Shown piece by piece: positions 34,444 to 43,280 of a DNA stretch of 52,348 nt. How positions within the stretch are numbered: the stretch's first letter is position 1; each line of letters begins with the position of its first letter. Source of the stretch: Bombilactobacillus mellis (GTDB taxonomy: Bacteria; Bacillota; Bacilli; Lactobacillales; Lactobacillaceae); contig NZ_KQ033881.1 of NCBI RefSeq assembly GCF_000967245.1, positions 1 to 52,348 of the forward strand. The letters are read 5' to 3'. The translations under genes and the position numbers were made by a program. Below the pieces are notes generated by a model. It saw only the letters and a program-made list of their open reading frames with translations, was not told the origin of the DNA and made no database searches.

Positions 34444-35838
34444 ATGCAAATTAATATAAAAAAACGTAATATTATGATGATTATTTTATTGTCGGGAGCC
34501 TTTATTTCCTTATTAGCAGAAACATTCTTAAATAATGCCTTAGTAACTATTATGAAGGCTTTTCAAGTTAACCAAGCTACGGCTCAGTGGTTATCAACGG
34601 GTTATTTATTGATTGTGGGAGTCATGATTCCATTATCGGCTTGGATATTTGAAAGATTTTCCACACGCAATAGCTATTTAGTAATGTTATCCATATTTAT
34701 TGTCGGTTCGCTGTTGTGTTTAACAGCTACTAATTTTTATATTTTGTTAAGTGGGCGCATGATTGAAGCAGTTGCTGCTGGTGCATTGATGCCCTTTATT
34801 CAAAATGTTATTTTTCAATTATTTGATCCAAAGCAGCGGGGAATAGCTTTAGGGATGACAGGTCTAGTAATTGCTTTTGGCCCAGCAGTAGGGCCAACTA
34901 TTTCAGGAATAATTTTAAAATATTATGATTGGCGGATGCTTTTTATAATTTTAACTATTGCCAGTTTAGTTATTTTGATTTGGGCTTTTATAAGTTTTTC
35001 GGAAATTAATACTCCGCATAAGCTTAGTTTGGATTGGTTGTCTTTTGGGGAATCTATTATAGGATTTGGTCTTATTTTATTTATCTTTTCTGAGATCGGT
35101 AATACGGGCCGAATTACGCTAAGTCAAAGCATTATTTTACTGGTGGGAATTAGCATTTTGGCTTTATTTGCTAGAAGACAGCTCCATTTATCAGAACCGT
35201 TATTAAATATTCGGGTATTTTTAAATAGTCAATTTAATTGGACTACAACCTTAAGTACACTGAGTAATTTAGCAATGGTAGGCATTGAACTGGTATTACC
35301 AATGTATTTACAAACTACACGTCATGAAACTGCCCTTAGTACCGGCTTAATTATGCTGCCGGGAGCAATCATTATGGGAATCTTTAATCCATTATCAGGT
35401 TATCTCTTCAATAAGTTAGGTGTAAGAACCATTTCTTTTATTGGATTTATTACTTTACTAATAGGTACGATGCCAATGGCTTTTTTTACAGCAAATACAT
35501 CAGTTGGACTTATTGCCATCAGTTATGCTGTCAGGATGATGGGAATTGCCTTAACGATGATGACAACTTTTACAGCCGGGATAAATTCTTTAGATGCAGC
35601 TGATACTGCTTATGGTAATGCAGTATCTTCAACTATTCGCCAAATTGGAGGATCTTTAGGGACGGCAATTTCTATGACTATCGTGAGTTTAGGATCCTTG
35701 TCGGCTCTTAATAAGGGACAATCTACTAGTGCAGCTACTACCATTGGATTTCACTGGGCTTTTTATTTCATGATCGGAATTGCTATTATAGGTATTTTAA
35801 TTTCATTTAAATTACCCCAGCAGCAATCAAATGAGTAA
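34444..35838 (+). CDS. MFS multidrug exporter, DHA2 (EmrB/QacA) family, 14 helices
   Basis: A 464-residue protein, the usual length for 14-helix drug:proton antiporters. Motif A-like and motif C regions are visible (GLVIAFGPAVGPTISGIIL), and motif B-like GRMIEAVAAGALMP follows helix 3. GAGGAAAAA precedes the ATG, 25 bp after marR. The two genes form a regulator-pump unit. The substrate is unknown. Confidence 0.9.
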   Translation: MQINIKKRNIMMIILLSGAFISLLAETFLNNALVTIMKAFQVNQATAQWLSTGYLLIVGVMIPLSAWIFERFSTRNSYLVMLSIFIVGSLLCLTATNFYILLSGRMIEAVAAGALMPFIQNVIFQLFDPKQRGIALGMTGLVIAFGPAVGPTISGIILKYYDWRMLFIILTIASLVILIWAFISFSEINTPHKLSLDWLSFGESIIGFGLILFIFSEIGNTGRITLSQSIILLVGISILALFARRQLHLSEPLLNIRVFLNSQFNWTTTLSTLSNLAMVGIELVLPMYLQTTRHETALSTGLIMLPGAIIMGIFNPLSGYLFNKLGVRTISFIGFITLLIGTMPMAFFTANTSVGLIAISYAVRMMGIALTMMTTFTAGINSLDAADTAYGNAVSSTIRQIGGSLGTAISMTIVSLGSLSALNKGQSTSAATTIGFHWAFYFMIGIAIIGILISFKLPQQQSNE

Positions 35839-35920
35839 TCAAGAAAACGCAGAAGAAATTGCAAATCGATTGAAAAAATCATTTTTACAAGATATTTATA
35901 GCATCCATAAAGATATGTGA
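35831..35920 (+). CDS. Possible small protein coupled to the MFS gene
   Basis: ATG 35831 overlaps the MFS stop by eight bases and opens a 29-codon frame encoding a charged helix-forming peptide (QENAEEIANRLKKSFLQDIY). It has no ribosome site of its own, so expression would depend on coupling. It may be the start of a decayed gene. Confidence 0.3.
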   Translation: MSNQENAEEIANRLKKSFLQDIYSIHKDM

Positions 35921-36032
35921 TCTTATTTTATAGTTTTAAAGAAGATGCGATGGTATTGTTTAGAAACTGCTAATAATGGTTGTGTCAAGAATTTTGTGTA
36001 AATGAATTTTTGAGAATATTAGTAAAGAAAAT

Positions 36033-36380
36033 ATGAGTATTAGAATATTTGATAGTTATGTACAGCAAGAAACTCAAAAAAGAGATCCTAGTAAAATACT
36101 TTATAACTTTAAAAATAGAGATAGGGGTATCAAGTATCCAATCAGTATAGATAAAGAAATTAATATTATCAATTTCTATAAAGATGCTTCTCCAGCGGAA
36201 AAATCGCTGTATGATAAATTACATTTGTAACTAACTTATACTAAATATTTAGCGCAGACAGATCTGGAAATAAATATAAAACGTGCTACCGGAATTATGC
36301 TTTATGAATTTAATTATCTGGGATTACAAGATTCAGGGCATTGGATCTGTAATAACTTTGATAAATTAATTCACAAATAA
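36033..36380 (+). pseudogene. Hypothetical protein gene interrupted by an in-frame TAA
   Basis: The frame from ATG 36033 runs 65 codons to TAA at 36228-36230 and then continues in the same frame for 49 codons to TAA at 36378. Both halves look coding: KEINIINFYKDASPAEKSLY before the stop, KRATGIMLYEFNYLGLQDSG after it. A terminator follows two bases after the second stop, which supports 36380 as the original end. I do not recognise the family. There is no strong ribosome site. Confidence 0.6.
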
Positions 36381-36414
36381 ATCCGTTTAGATTTAAGTCT
36401 TTACGGATTTTTTT
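36381..36414 (+). terminator. Rho-independent terminator
   Basis: ATCCGT (36381-36386) pairs with ACGGAT (36403-36408), followed by a run of T. It directly follows the interrupted hypothetical gene. Confidence 0.75.
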
Positions 36415-36632
36415 AATGCACAAGATTAATGATGAAATAAAAGATTAAATAACGGTTTGAAACGCCTGAAAGCAAATTGATACTTAAAAAATGATTGTTA
36501 CTGATATGAAACTAAAAACTGTGTTTGACCAGACCAGCACTCAGCTTCCTTGGGTAATTTAAAGTAGATGTCAAAAATAGAATTATTTTTGGCCAACAGC
36601 TAATTATACAGGTAGAAAGAGAAGTGACCAGT

Positions 36633-37694
36633 ATGGGAGAAAGAACACAGGCTTTAGTCGAGGTTTTACAAGGAGATAGTTTAAAACAGCTGGTGGGGGT
36701 CTCCTTACATTATCAGTGGGGATTTGGCCGTTTAATGTTGATGGATGTCTTGAACATTCAAAGACAGCTGTGCAGGATGGATTTTAGAGCTGAATTGAAT
36801 AATAATTTCAGTAAAAATAAATTATCGGTATTATTAGGCACAAAGATTTTAAGATTTTCAACACAGGGAGAGGAAAATTTTTCTTGTGCTGCTGCTCAAC
36901 GACGCAGTTATTTGGAAAATTTGGAACAGGTAATGCTGCAAAGTGATAATAATAACGGTTATGCGCATTTAATAATCATTTTAAATCAGCAGGGATTGTA
37001 TCAAAAATCGGTGTTAGCCTTGTATAATCATCGCCAAGAGCTGGTTAGTTTACGAAGATGGATCAAGCAAGGCGGTGGGGCTTATTTTGGTAATAAAATT
37101 TGGCGTAACGGTTATCGCAGCTTGTGTAAAGCGCAGGGAGTGCAATTAATTAGTCCTCCCGAAGGTGCTAGCAATGGATTACCAGCTGCTAAAATTCATA
37201 ACACGCAAGTAATAATTGAACTAAAACTGGATGAAAGTAATACCTTGCGCTATCTTTGCCGTTGTAAATATGAAGATGGTGCTGATCTGTTACAAAATTT
37301 ACTTAATTTAAGTATTTCTGTAGATGGCCTTATTATTTTTGATAGTCATGGCAATCGAACAAAATTATTTCAAGAGATATCCCGCAAGTTGGATTCTCAT
37401 TGGAAGATTACCGAATTATCGAGTAAAGAGCAATATTTCCTGGATGAAAATAACCTAACAGGTACCTATGCTAAATTAGTTCTGGAATTTGATAAGATAG
37501 ATCTAAAGAATAATCTGTTAGTTTTATATAATGTAAAGTCTGAAGCAGTTACTTTGCAAAATTGGATTGATTTAACAGTCGGTTCCAACTTGCATAATGA
37601 ACGGTGGCTGTTAGGTTTTTGGCTGATGTGTGAATCTTATGGTTTTAATATTTATGATCCTCGTGAATCTAAGGATGCTTTAATATTAATTTGA
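36633..37694 (+). CDS. Unrecognised protein with an internal duplication
   Basis: I do not recognise this 353-residue, apparently cytoplasmic protein. It contains two similar segments. Around residues 125-185: LALYNHRQELVSLRRWIKQG, then W, CKAQG and SPPEG. Around 300-350: LVLYNVKSEAVTLQNWIDLT, then W, CESYGFNIYDPRE. The shared pattern is LYN, E-x-V-x-L, WI, a Trp about 20 residues on, Cys, Gly and Pro-x-E. GAGAAGTGA precedes ATG 36633; an in-frame GTG at 36624 is possible. It stands alone between terminators. Confidence 0.65.
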   Translation: MGERTQALVEVLQGDSLKQLVGVSLHYQWGFGRLMLMDVLNIQRQLCRMDFRAELNNNFSKNKLSVLLGTKILRFSTQGEENFSCAAAQRRSYLENLEQVMLQSDNNNGYAHLIIILNQQGLYQKSVLALYNHRQELVSLRRWIKQGGGAYFGNKIWRNGYRSLCKAQGVQLISPPEGASNGLPAAKIHNTQVIIELKLDESNTLRYLCRCKYEDGADLLQNLLNLSISVDGLIIFDSHGNRTKLFQEISRKLDSHWKITELSSKEQYFLDENNLTGTYAKLVLEFDKIDLKNNLLVLYNVKSEAVTLQNWIDLTVGSNLHNERWLLGFWLMCESYGFNIYDPRESKDALILI

Positions 37695-37980
37695 TTATTG
37701 AAGTTAAAGATTTGAGAAATTTAAAAAGCTATGGAGATTTAAATGTTGATGTAAAATTATTTTTAATAATAATATTGAATAGGGCGATAAAAATGGAAAA
37801 AGAAAGAATAAAAAATATTATCCGGTCGCAATCTGGTGACTGCCTATGATTGGATAAGTTAGATACGATTAATTTTTAAACTAGTTTAATGAGCATTAAT
37901 AATAAAAACTTATGTATTAATCAAAAAGGCAATTAATATTATCAAATAAGTTAGTTTTGCAGTTTCATATTGTTAAAGCA

Positions 37981-38014
37981 GCAACTTTTCTAAATACAGA
38001 AGAGTTGCTTTTTT
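37981..38014 (+). terminator. Rho-independent terminator
   Basis: GCAACTTTTCT (37981-37991) pairs with AGAAGAGTTGC (37998-38008) around a 6-base loop, followed by six T. Confidence 0.85.
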
Positions 38015-38193
38015 GTTTTTAAGAATGCACGCTGCAAAAGCTGAGCTTTTTTTATTCCGCTATTTTCATAGTCAGATGTTTCTGACTCAATCGGCAAAGA
38101 TAAGCTTATCTTTACTTAAAATCTCATGATGCTAACTTATATTGGACATTATGATTTTATGTAGTGGCTGTCTAAATAAATTTAAAAAAAGTC

Positions 38194-38224
38194 TTGACAT
38201 GGAGTAAACTCCAGCATTTATATT
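38194..38224 (+). promoter_or_regulatory. MerR-type promoter with a 19-bp spacer
   Basis: TTGACA (38194-38199) and TATATT (38219-38224) are 19 bp apart, with the perfect dyad TGGAGTAAACTCCA (38200-38213) between them. The core GGA-N-T-AA-ACT-N-C is shared with the promoter at 31891. A MerR activator, encoded at 31464 or 40988, is the likely regulator. Confidence 0.8.
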
Positions 38225-38278
38225 TTCTATTTGTAAATACTTATTACAGTGATGCTACAAATTAAGGAGGTTTCAGTA

Positions 38279-38656
38279 ATGGAAGAATTAAGTAGATTAG
38301 ATTTAGGAAAAGCAACTCTCGCTAAAGTTGATGGTCCAGCTGCGGATAATGTTATGGACTCATTAAAGGATATCGCACCCGATGTAGGCAAATATATTTT
38401 TGAATTTGCTTTTGGTGATGTCTATAATCGGCCTACTTTGGACTTAAAACAAAGAGAAATGATTACAATCACCAGTTTGTTAACTCAAGGTGATACTGCG
38501 GCCCAATTAGACGTCCACATCAATGCTGCTTTAAATGTTGGTTTAAAAGAGGAAGAAATTATAGAAACATTTATCCAATGTATACCTTATGTAGGCTTTC
38601 CCAAGGTTTTAAATGCTATTAATGTTGCTAAGGAAGTATTTAAGAATCGTGAATAA
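38279..38656 (+). CDS. Carboxymuconolactone decarboxylase-family protein
   Basis: A 125-residue all-helical protein of the CMD/AhpD-like family: LDLKQREMITITSLLTQG, VHINAALNVGLKEEEIIETF, and IPYVGFPKVLNAI. It lacks the AhpD CxxC pair, so peroxidase-type chemistry is unlikely. ATG 38279 follows AAGGAGG. It is transcribed from a MerR-type promoter and overlaps the sirtuin-like gene by eight bases. The reaction is unknown; relatives are often induced by electrophiles. Confidence 0.85.
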   Translation: MEELSRLDLGKATLAKVDGPAADNVMDSLKDIAPDVGKYIFEFAFGDVYNRPTLDLKQREMITITSLLTQGDTAAQLDVHINAALNVGLKEEEIIETFIQCIPYVGFPKVLNAINVAKEVFKNRE

Positions 38657-39416
38657 CATCGATATAGAAAATATAGATTTTTTATGTCAAAAAATACAAC
38701 AAGCAAAGCACTTGGTCGCCTTTACCGGAGCAGGGGCTTCAACTGATTCCGGAATTCCTGATCTTGATGGAATCAATGAGATTTTAAAAAAGGATGGGCT
38801 ATTTAGTTATTTACATTTTCATATGGGAGTTTTTGGGCTACTCAATTCAAATTTTGCTATCAATAATCCGGTTGAATTTTATAGATTATATAGAAAAACC
38901 TTTTTTAAACCTTATGCAGTGCCTAATAGTACCCATAACGTACTGTCACAATTGGAAAGTATGGGTATTTTAAAAAGTTTAATCACTATGAATATCGATA
39001 CATTGCATCAAAAGGCAGGTTCCCAAAAGGTTATTGAATATTGGGGCAATATGCGGCTTAACCGCTGTTGTAAGTGTAATAAAGAATATGATTGGGATTT
39101 AGCATCTTATGATCAAAACAAAATACCCTTATGTGCTGCATGTGGTTCAATAATAGTTCCAGAATTTATTTTACGTAATTTAGCAACTTATCCTAAAGCA
39201 GTACAGCAAGGAGAAGAAGCAATAAAAAATTCGGATGTTCTTATTGCGGTGGGAACGAGAAGAAGCTTTTCTGCGTCTGATAATAAGGGAATGATATTTG
39301 TTATTAATAATAAAGATAGTTTCCATAATAGTGATAAGAATGTGATTAACATACAGGGTAATGCCAATGAAGTATTCAAACTGATCGAAAAACGGTTGAA
39401 AAATATAAGAGGCTGA
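38649..39416 (+). CDS. Sirtuin-like NAD-binding protein with altered catalytic position
   Basis: A 255-residue SIR2-family protein. The NAD-binding GAGAS is at 27-31 with GIPD following, NID and H at TMNIDTLHQKAG (115-124), and two zinc CxxC pairs (RCCKC at 139-143, LCAAC at 161-165). The canonical E-L-H-G that carries the catalytic histidine reads E-Y-W-G here (W132). Deacetylase activity is therefore doubtful. The start is GTG 38649, overlapping the preceding gene by eight bases, with AAGGAAG upstream. Confidence 0.8.
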   Translation: MNNIDIENIDFLCQKIQQAKHLVAFTGAGASTDSGIPDLDGINEILKKDGLFSYLHFHMGVFGLLNSNFAINNPVEFYRLYRKTFFKPYAVPNSTHNVLSQLESMGILKSLITMNIDTLHQKAGSQKVIEYWGNMRLNRCCKCNKEYDWDLASYDQNKIPLCAACGSIIVPEFILRNLATYPKAVQQGEEAIKNSDVLIAVGTRRSFSASDNKGMIFVINNKDSFHNSDKNVINIQGNANEVFKLIEKRLKNIRG

Positions 39417-39716
39417 TTTTATTTTTTGATGTTAAGTAAGGGGCCTTTTTCAAAATTTAACACTAGGTGAAATGTGAAGGACAAATAAAATAATAAACAT
39501 TTGGAAAATTAATAGAGCTTTTGCTGTCCAGCGCTGCCAATAAGCAATGAGGGAAAATTTTTCAAGTCCAGTAAAGCATACGAATACCAAAGTAAGCGCT
39601 TTATAAAAACTGGTTGATGTACTGACACAGTAACTTTAATATCTGCTTTCAAATTAGCTAATTGGAGGCAAAGTAGAACTTGGGCAAAAAACTATTAATG
39701 ATAGGAATAATTAGAC
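39417..39716. other. Intergenic region upstream of the PLP enzyme
   Basis: These 300 bp contain no long ORF. A TTG at about 39680 with GGAGG upstream opens a 15-codon frame overlapping the next start, possibly a leader peptide. Confidence 0.35.
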
Positions 39717-40907
39717 ATGAATTTTGAGCAAGTAATTAATCGTAAAAATACTTATAGTATGAAATGGGATGGTGCCCAGTCCCTTTATCACAATTCCAAC
39801 TTAATTCCTATGTGGATTGCAGATATGGATATTAAAGCACCAGAACCTATTATCGCTGCAATTAAAAAGTATGCTGAACACGGAATATATGGTTATGTAG
39901 AATATCCGGAGTTAACAGAAATACCGCAGGTGATAGCGGAATGGTTGAAAAAAAGAAATAATTGGAATGTTAAACCTGAAAATATTGGTTATAGTTCAGG
40001 AGTAATTAATGGAATTAGTCTTGCTATTAGATCTTTAACCAAAGAAAATGATTCCATAATAGTCCAGAGTCCATTATATGGTCATTTTAGAGCTGCCATT
40101 GAGAATAGTAAAAGAGTGTTAGTGAAAAACGATCTAATTAGAAAAGATAACAGTTATTTCTTTAATTGGAATAAGTTAGAATCGCAAATTGTTGCTCATA
40201 ATGTTAAAATGGCTATCCTCTGTAATCCCCATAATCCCACGGGCAGAGTTTGGACTAAAGATGAATTAAATCACTTTGTTAGTATTTGTCAACAACACCA
40301 AGTCATAATTATTTCGGATGATATTCACAGTGATTTAATATTACCTGGCTATCGATATTATCCGGTTGCGTCTGTTTGTCCAGAATATAGTAATCAAATA
40401 ATAACTTTTAAGTCTTTATCTAAAACATTTAACTTGGCTGGGCTACAATTTTCCTATTATCTGACTACAAATAATACTTATTTGAAAAAGATGAAACAAA
40501 TCGCCCAGTATTCTGCCAATCCTGAGTGGCCAACTGCTTTTGCTTTACCAGCCGTAGCAGCCGCTTATGGAAATTCAGATTGTGAAAAATGGTTGCAGCA
40601 ATTATTAGTGTATTTAGCTGATAATTTGAAATGGTTAACTAATGAAGTTGAGAGTAAAACTCCAGCGGTAGTTACCAAGAGCCAGTCTACTTATTTGGCT
40701 TGGATTGATGTCAGCTATTTACATTGTTCTGAAGCTGATTTACTCAATGCACTGGATATGAGCGGGATAGGTATTCAATCTAATCAAGATTTTGGTTTAA
40801 ATAATCAAGATGGTTTATTTATTAGATTAAATTATGCAACTGCAAAAGAAGTTTTAAAAGAGGGTATTCATCGATTAATAATTGGTTTAAATAATCTTAG
40901 TAAATAA
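39717..40907 (+). CDS. MalY/PatB-type PLP-dependent C-S lyase (aminotransferase fold)
   Basis: A 396-residue fold-type I PLP enzyme. Markers are an N-terminal IPMWIADMDIKAPEPII, typical of the MalY/PatB group, the cofactor region CNPHNPTGRVW, the aspartate in IISDDIHSDL, and the Schiff-base lysine in FKSLSKTFNLAGLQ. Members cleave cystathionine or cysteine to thiol, pyruvate and ammonia. AGGAA lies 11 bases before the ATG. It is monocistronic and ends at the strong terminator at 40912. Confidence 0.92.
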   Translation: MNFEQVINRKNTYSMKWDGAQSLYHNSNLIPMWIADMDIKAPEPIIAAIKKYAEHGIYGYVEYPELTEIPQVIAEWLKKRNNWNVKPENIGYSSGVINGISLAIRSLTKENDSIIVQSPLYGHFRAAIENSKRVLVKNDLIRKDNSYFFNWNKLESQIVAHNVKMAILCNPHNPTGRVWTKDELNHFVSICQQHQVIIISDDIHSDLILPGYRYYPVASVCPEYSNQIITFKSLSKTFNLAGLQFSYYLTTNNTYLKKMKQIAQYSANPEWPTAFALPAVAAAYGNSDCEKWLQQLLVYLADNLKWLTNEVESKTPAVVTKSQSTYLAWIDVSYLHCSEADLLNALDMSGIGIQSNQDFGLNNQDGLFIRLNYATAKEVLKEGIHRLIIGLNNLSK

Positions 40908-40911
40908 TAAA

Positions 40912-40956
40912 AATACAGATCCGTAAAAGTAAACTTGACTTTCACGGATCTGTATT
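40912..40956. terminator. Bidirectional terminator between convergent genes
   Basis: AATACAGATCCGT (40912-40924) pairs with ACGGATCTGTATT (40944-40956), with A and T tracts on either side. It serves the PLP enzyme gene and the convergent merR gene. Confidence 0.85.
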
Positions 40957-40987
40957 TGAGTTCATATTAAAAACTTAAGTAACTAAC

Positions 40988-41374
40988 TTAGTTTTTGGCA
41001 TAATGCTGTTTTTTTATTTTTGCTTTATAAATATCTATTTTGTTGTTTAAAAATAAAATATGTTCTTCTAACTGTTTTGAATTTTGTTCTAATCTTTGCT
41101 TTTGTTCATATAATAAGGATAATCTTTCATTAATGGTACTATCCCCCTGATCCCTTAAATTGGAATACTCTTTGATATTTTTTAAGGGCATTCCCGTTTG
41201 TTTTAATTTTTTGATAAATTGAATCCATCTAATATCACTATCAGAATACATCCGAATATTATTTTGATCCCTAGCGGGTGTTATCAGCCCTTCTTTTTCA
41301 TAATAACGTAAAGTATCAATGGTTAAGTTTGTTATCTTAGAGATTTCTCCAATTTTGTATGTTTTTGAGTCCAC
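40988..41374 (-). CDS. MerR-family transcriptional regulator
   Basis: A 128-residue MerR protein: winged helix with ISKITNLTIDTLRYYEKEGL and IRMYSDSDIRWIQFIKKLK, then a coiled coil of about 50 residues for dimerisation. No sensing cysteines are present. The start appears to be GTG at 41374; the ribosome site is weak and a stop lies three codons upstream in frame. The target could be the promoter at 38194 or the neighbouring MFS gene. Neither is proven. Confidence 0.85.
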   Translation of the reverse strand: MDSKTYKIGEISKITNLTIDTLRYYEKEGLITPARDQNNIRMYSDSDIRWIQFIKKLKQTGMPLKNIKEYSNLRDQGDSTINERLSLLYEQKQRLEQNSKQLEEHILFLNNKIDIYKAKIKKQHYAKN

Positions 41375-41710
41375 CAGTAATCATTTCCTTTTTATAATCT
41401 TTTATTTACCTGGGGGTGAGTTAAGTATGGTGCTAATAGCTACTAAGACATATTCTAAACACTAGACACGTATATATTCAATATCAAAGAACTGTCCCAA
41501 CCACAATAAAACAGCGATTAACTGGCAGTTATGCTGGTGCCTATTTTTTGTGAAAGAGTCCCAAATTCAATTTCTTATTCAGCACAAAAACATTTTTAGC
41601 TCTATTACTTAGAAAGAATTTGGATCACGACAGAAAACACTTCTAATTTAGTTGATGCCCGGCAAAGTTTTCTCCTAATGTTTCTGGGATAAACTGACAA
41701 TCTAAGCGCC
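41375..41710. other. Intergenic region between MFS and merR genes
   Basis: These 336 bp separate two minus-strand genes. No ORF, terminator or repeat stands out. Confidence 0.4.
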
Positions 41711-42925
41711 TTATTCTGGAGTTGGTCGAGCCTGTTTTTTAACAAAGATACTAATAACTACTAAACTGGAAATAATTGCACAGGCAAAATTTAAAGTAAC
41801 AACAAAAGATACCGAAAATAAGTTAAGTAAAAAACTCGATAGCATCATAGAAATTAAGGATGCTATTCTTCCACAGCTGGATTTTAAAGAAGTAAGCGAT
41901 GAGATTCTTTCAATAGATACAGCCTCAGAGAAGAGAACATTACTAAAATAATCAAAGAAAGTAAATACAAATACCAGCATTAAATAACTCACTAAAAATA
42001 TAATTTTATTATTATTGGGAATGCTAATAAGACCAATTATCATTATCAATCCCTCGACACTTAAATAGCGTTTGCTTTTTTTATTTATGCTTCTACTAGA
42101 AAAGGGAATACTGTAGGCAATAAAGCTGATTAATTGAAAAATTATATAATAAATAAAAAAGTTTTTTTTATTAAATCCTTTAAATAGAAATAATGCCTGC
42201 CAGATTTGATAGTGGGTTTGAAAAAAGAATTGACTCACAAATGTTAGTGCTATCATTAACTTTAAATCAAAAGAGCCTTTCAATTCTGTGATTCCAGAAT
42301 TTATTTGTTTAAGCATCCCAGTGAGGGCATTACTATCATTTGGTCTGGACATTTTACTATGTTCTAAATAAAATATTTGGATAATCAGTATGCTTAAAAG
42401 AGTTAGTAAGATACTAATAAAATAAAATCTGATTCCGATTCTATAATATATCCAAGATCCGATAGTACTTCCGATTAGTAATGAAATAAAATTAAATCTA
42501 TTAGTATTACTTATAAATTTTGAAACTTTATTTTCTTGATTTAATGTTTTTAAATCATTTATTATCTCAGCATCTATGGTTCCACTATCTAGAGCACTTG
42601 AAATACCGTAAAAAAACCAGGCAATCGACATGACAACTATATTTTTACCACATAAAACCAGTATAAACATTAGTATTAAAAAAAATTTAGAGATGATAAA
42701 TAAATTTTTTTTGGAATAGATATCTGCTAAGAGTCCACTGGGATATTCACTTAGTAAGATAGCTAAACTGTAGACAGCTTGGACTATCATTATTTGCGAG
42801 AGGCTTAATCCTTTTTGAAATAATAGAACTGTTAAGACAGAATGAGGTAAAGAAGAGGCGATAGTTATAAATATAAAAGCAATATAAAAAGAGATTATAT
42901 TTTTGTTAAATACCTTCTTATTCAA
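41711..42925 (-). CDS. MFS transporter, 12 helices
   Basis: A 404-residue protein of usual MFS length. The motif A region is LLSEYPSGLLADIYSKKNLF between helices 2 and 3; twelve hydrophobic segments can be counted. The start is TTG at 42925 with AAGGGAAG nine bases upstream, and no ATG is available. A perfect 20-bp AT palindrome (42938-42957) lies directly upstream and could be an operator. The substrate is unknown; drug efflux is usual for this group. Confidence 0.85.
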   Translation of the reverse strand: MNKKVFNKNIISFYIAFIFITIASSLPHSVLTVLLFQKGLSLSQIMIVQAVYSLAILLSEYPSGLLADIYSKKNLFIISKFFLILMFILVLCGKNIVVMSIAWFFYGISSALDSGTIDAEIINDLKTLNQENKVSKFISNTNRFNFISLLIGSTIGSWIYYRIGIRFYFISILLTLLSILIIQIFYLEHSKMSRPNDSNALTGMLKQINSGITELKGSFDLKLMIALTFVSQFFFQTHYQIWQALFLFKGFNKKNFFIYYIIFQLISFIAYSIPFSSRSINKKSKRYLSVEGLIMIIGLISIPNNNKIIFLVSYLMLVFVFTFFDYFSNVLFSEAVSIERISSLTSLKSSCGRIASLISMMLSSFLLNLFSVSFVVTLNFACAIISSLVVISIFVKKQARPTPE

Positions 42926-43006
42926 TATGTACTTCCCTTAAAAAATTAATTTTTTAATCTTATTTTAATTTATGATAATTTGCTGTTCAAGTAAAGCCAT
43001 AATTGA

Positions 43007-43134
43007 GTTTTTAACGTATTAAACGTCCTTAAATAGTAAATAAAATAAGGTTTATGCCCAAAAAATCAACGTATATAATAAGTTTAAAAAGAATGATGAA
43101 ATGCTATAAAATAAAAATTAATTGAACCATAAGG
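43007..43134. repeat. Promoter-leader boxes, copy A
   Basis: Box 1, GTTTTTAACGTATTAAACG (43007-43025) followed by TAGTAAATA, matches 52024-52042 at 17 of 19 positions. Box 2, AACGTATATAAT-N3-TTTAAAAAGA (43068-43092), matches 52231-52255 exactly with the same spacing, and TAAAAATTAATTG follows in both. In this copy the boxes lie 61 bp apart. Confidence 0.8.
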
Positions 43135-43202
43135 TTAATATATTTCCGGTTCTATATTTAACGGCTATTTAAGCGCCTATATAATAAATAAACTAGTTTT
43201 TG

Positions 43203-43274
43203 ATGGGTATTATATTGGATCAAAATGCTAGTACTGTGGTTGGTAATGTATATGATGGGTATGTATTTAGGTAG
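43203..43274 (+). CDS. Possible 23-residue peptide upstream of a histidine kinase
   Basis: ATG 43203 opens a frame beginning MGIILDQNASTVV and ending YDGYVFR. Its stop codon lies inside the ribosome site of the kinase gene. TATAAT lies about 20 bases upstream, so the mRNA might be nearly leaderless; there is no ribosome site. It could be a leader peptide or chance. Confidence 0.25.
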   Translation: MGIILDQNASTVVGNVYDGYVFR

Positions 43275-43280
43275 GACATA

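Larger units (their letters stand above)
37695..38278. other. Intergenic region with terminator and MerR-type promoter
   Basis: These 584 bp contain a 17-codon frame at about 37794 (MEKERIKNIIRSQSG, probably a fragment), the terminator at 37981-38014 and the promoter at 38194-38224. Nothing else was recognised. Confidence 0.5.
42926..43280. other. Leader region of the kinase/regulator pair
   Basis: These 355 bp contain the AT palindrome at 42938, two boxes repeated at the right end of the window (43007-43042 and 43068-43134), TATAAT at about 43180 and a 23-codon frame (43203-43274) that ends next to the kinase start. Confidence 0.6.
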
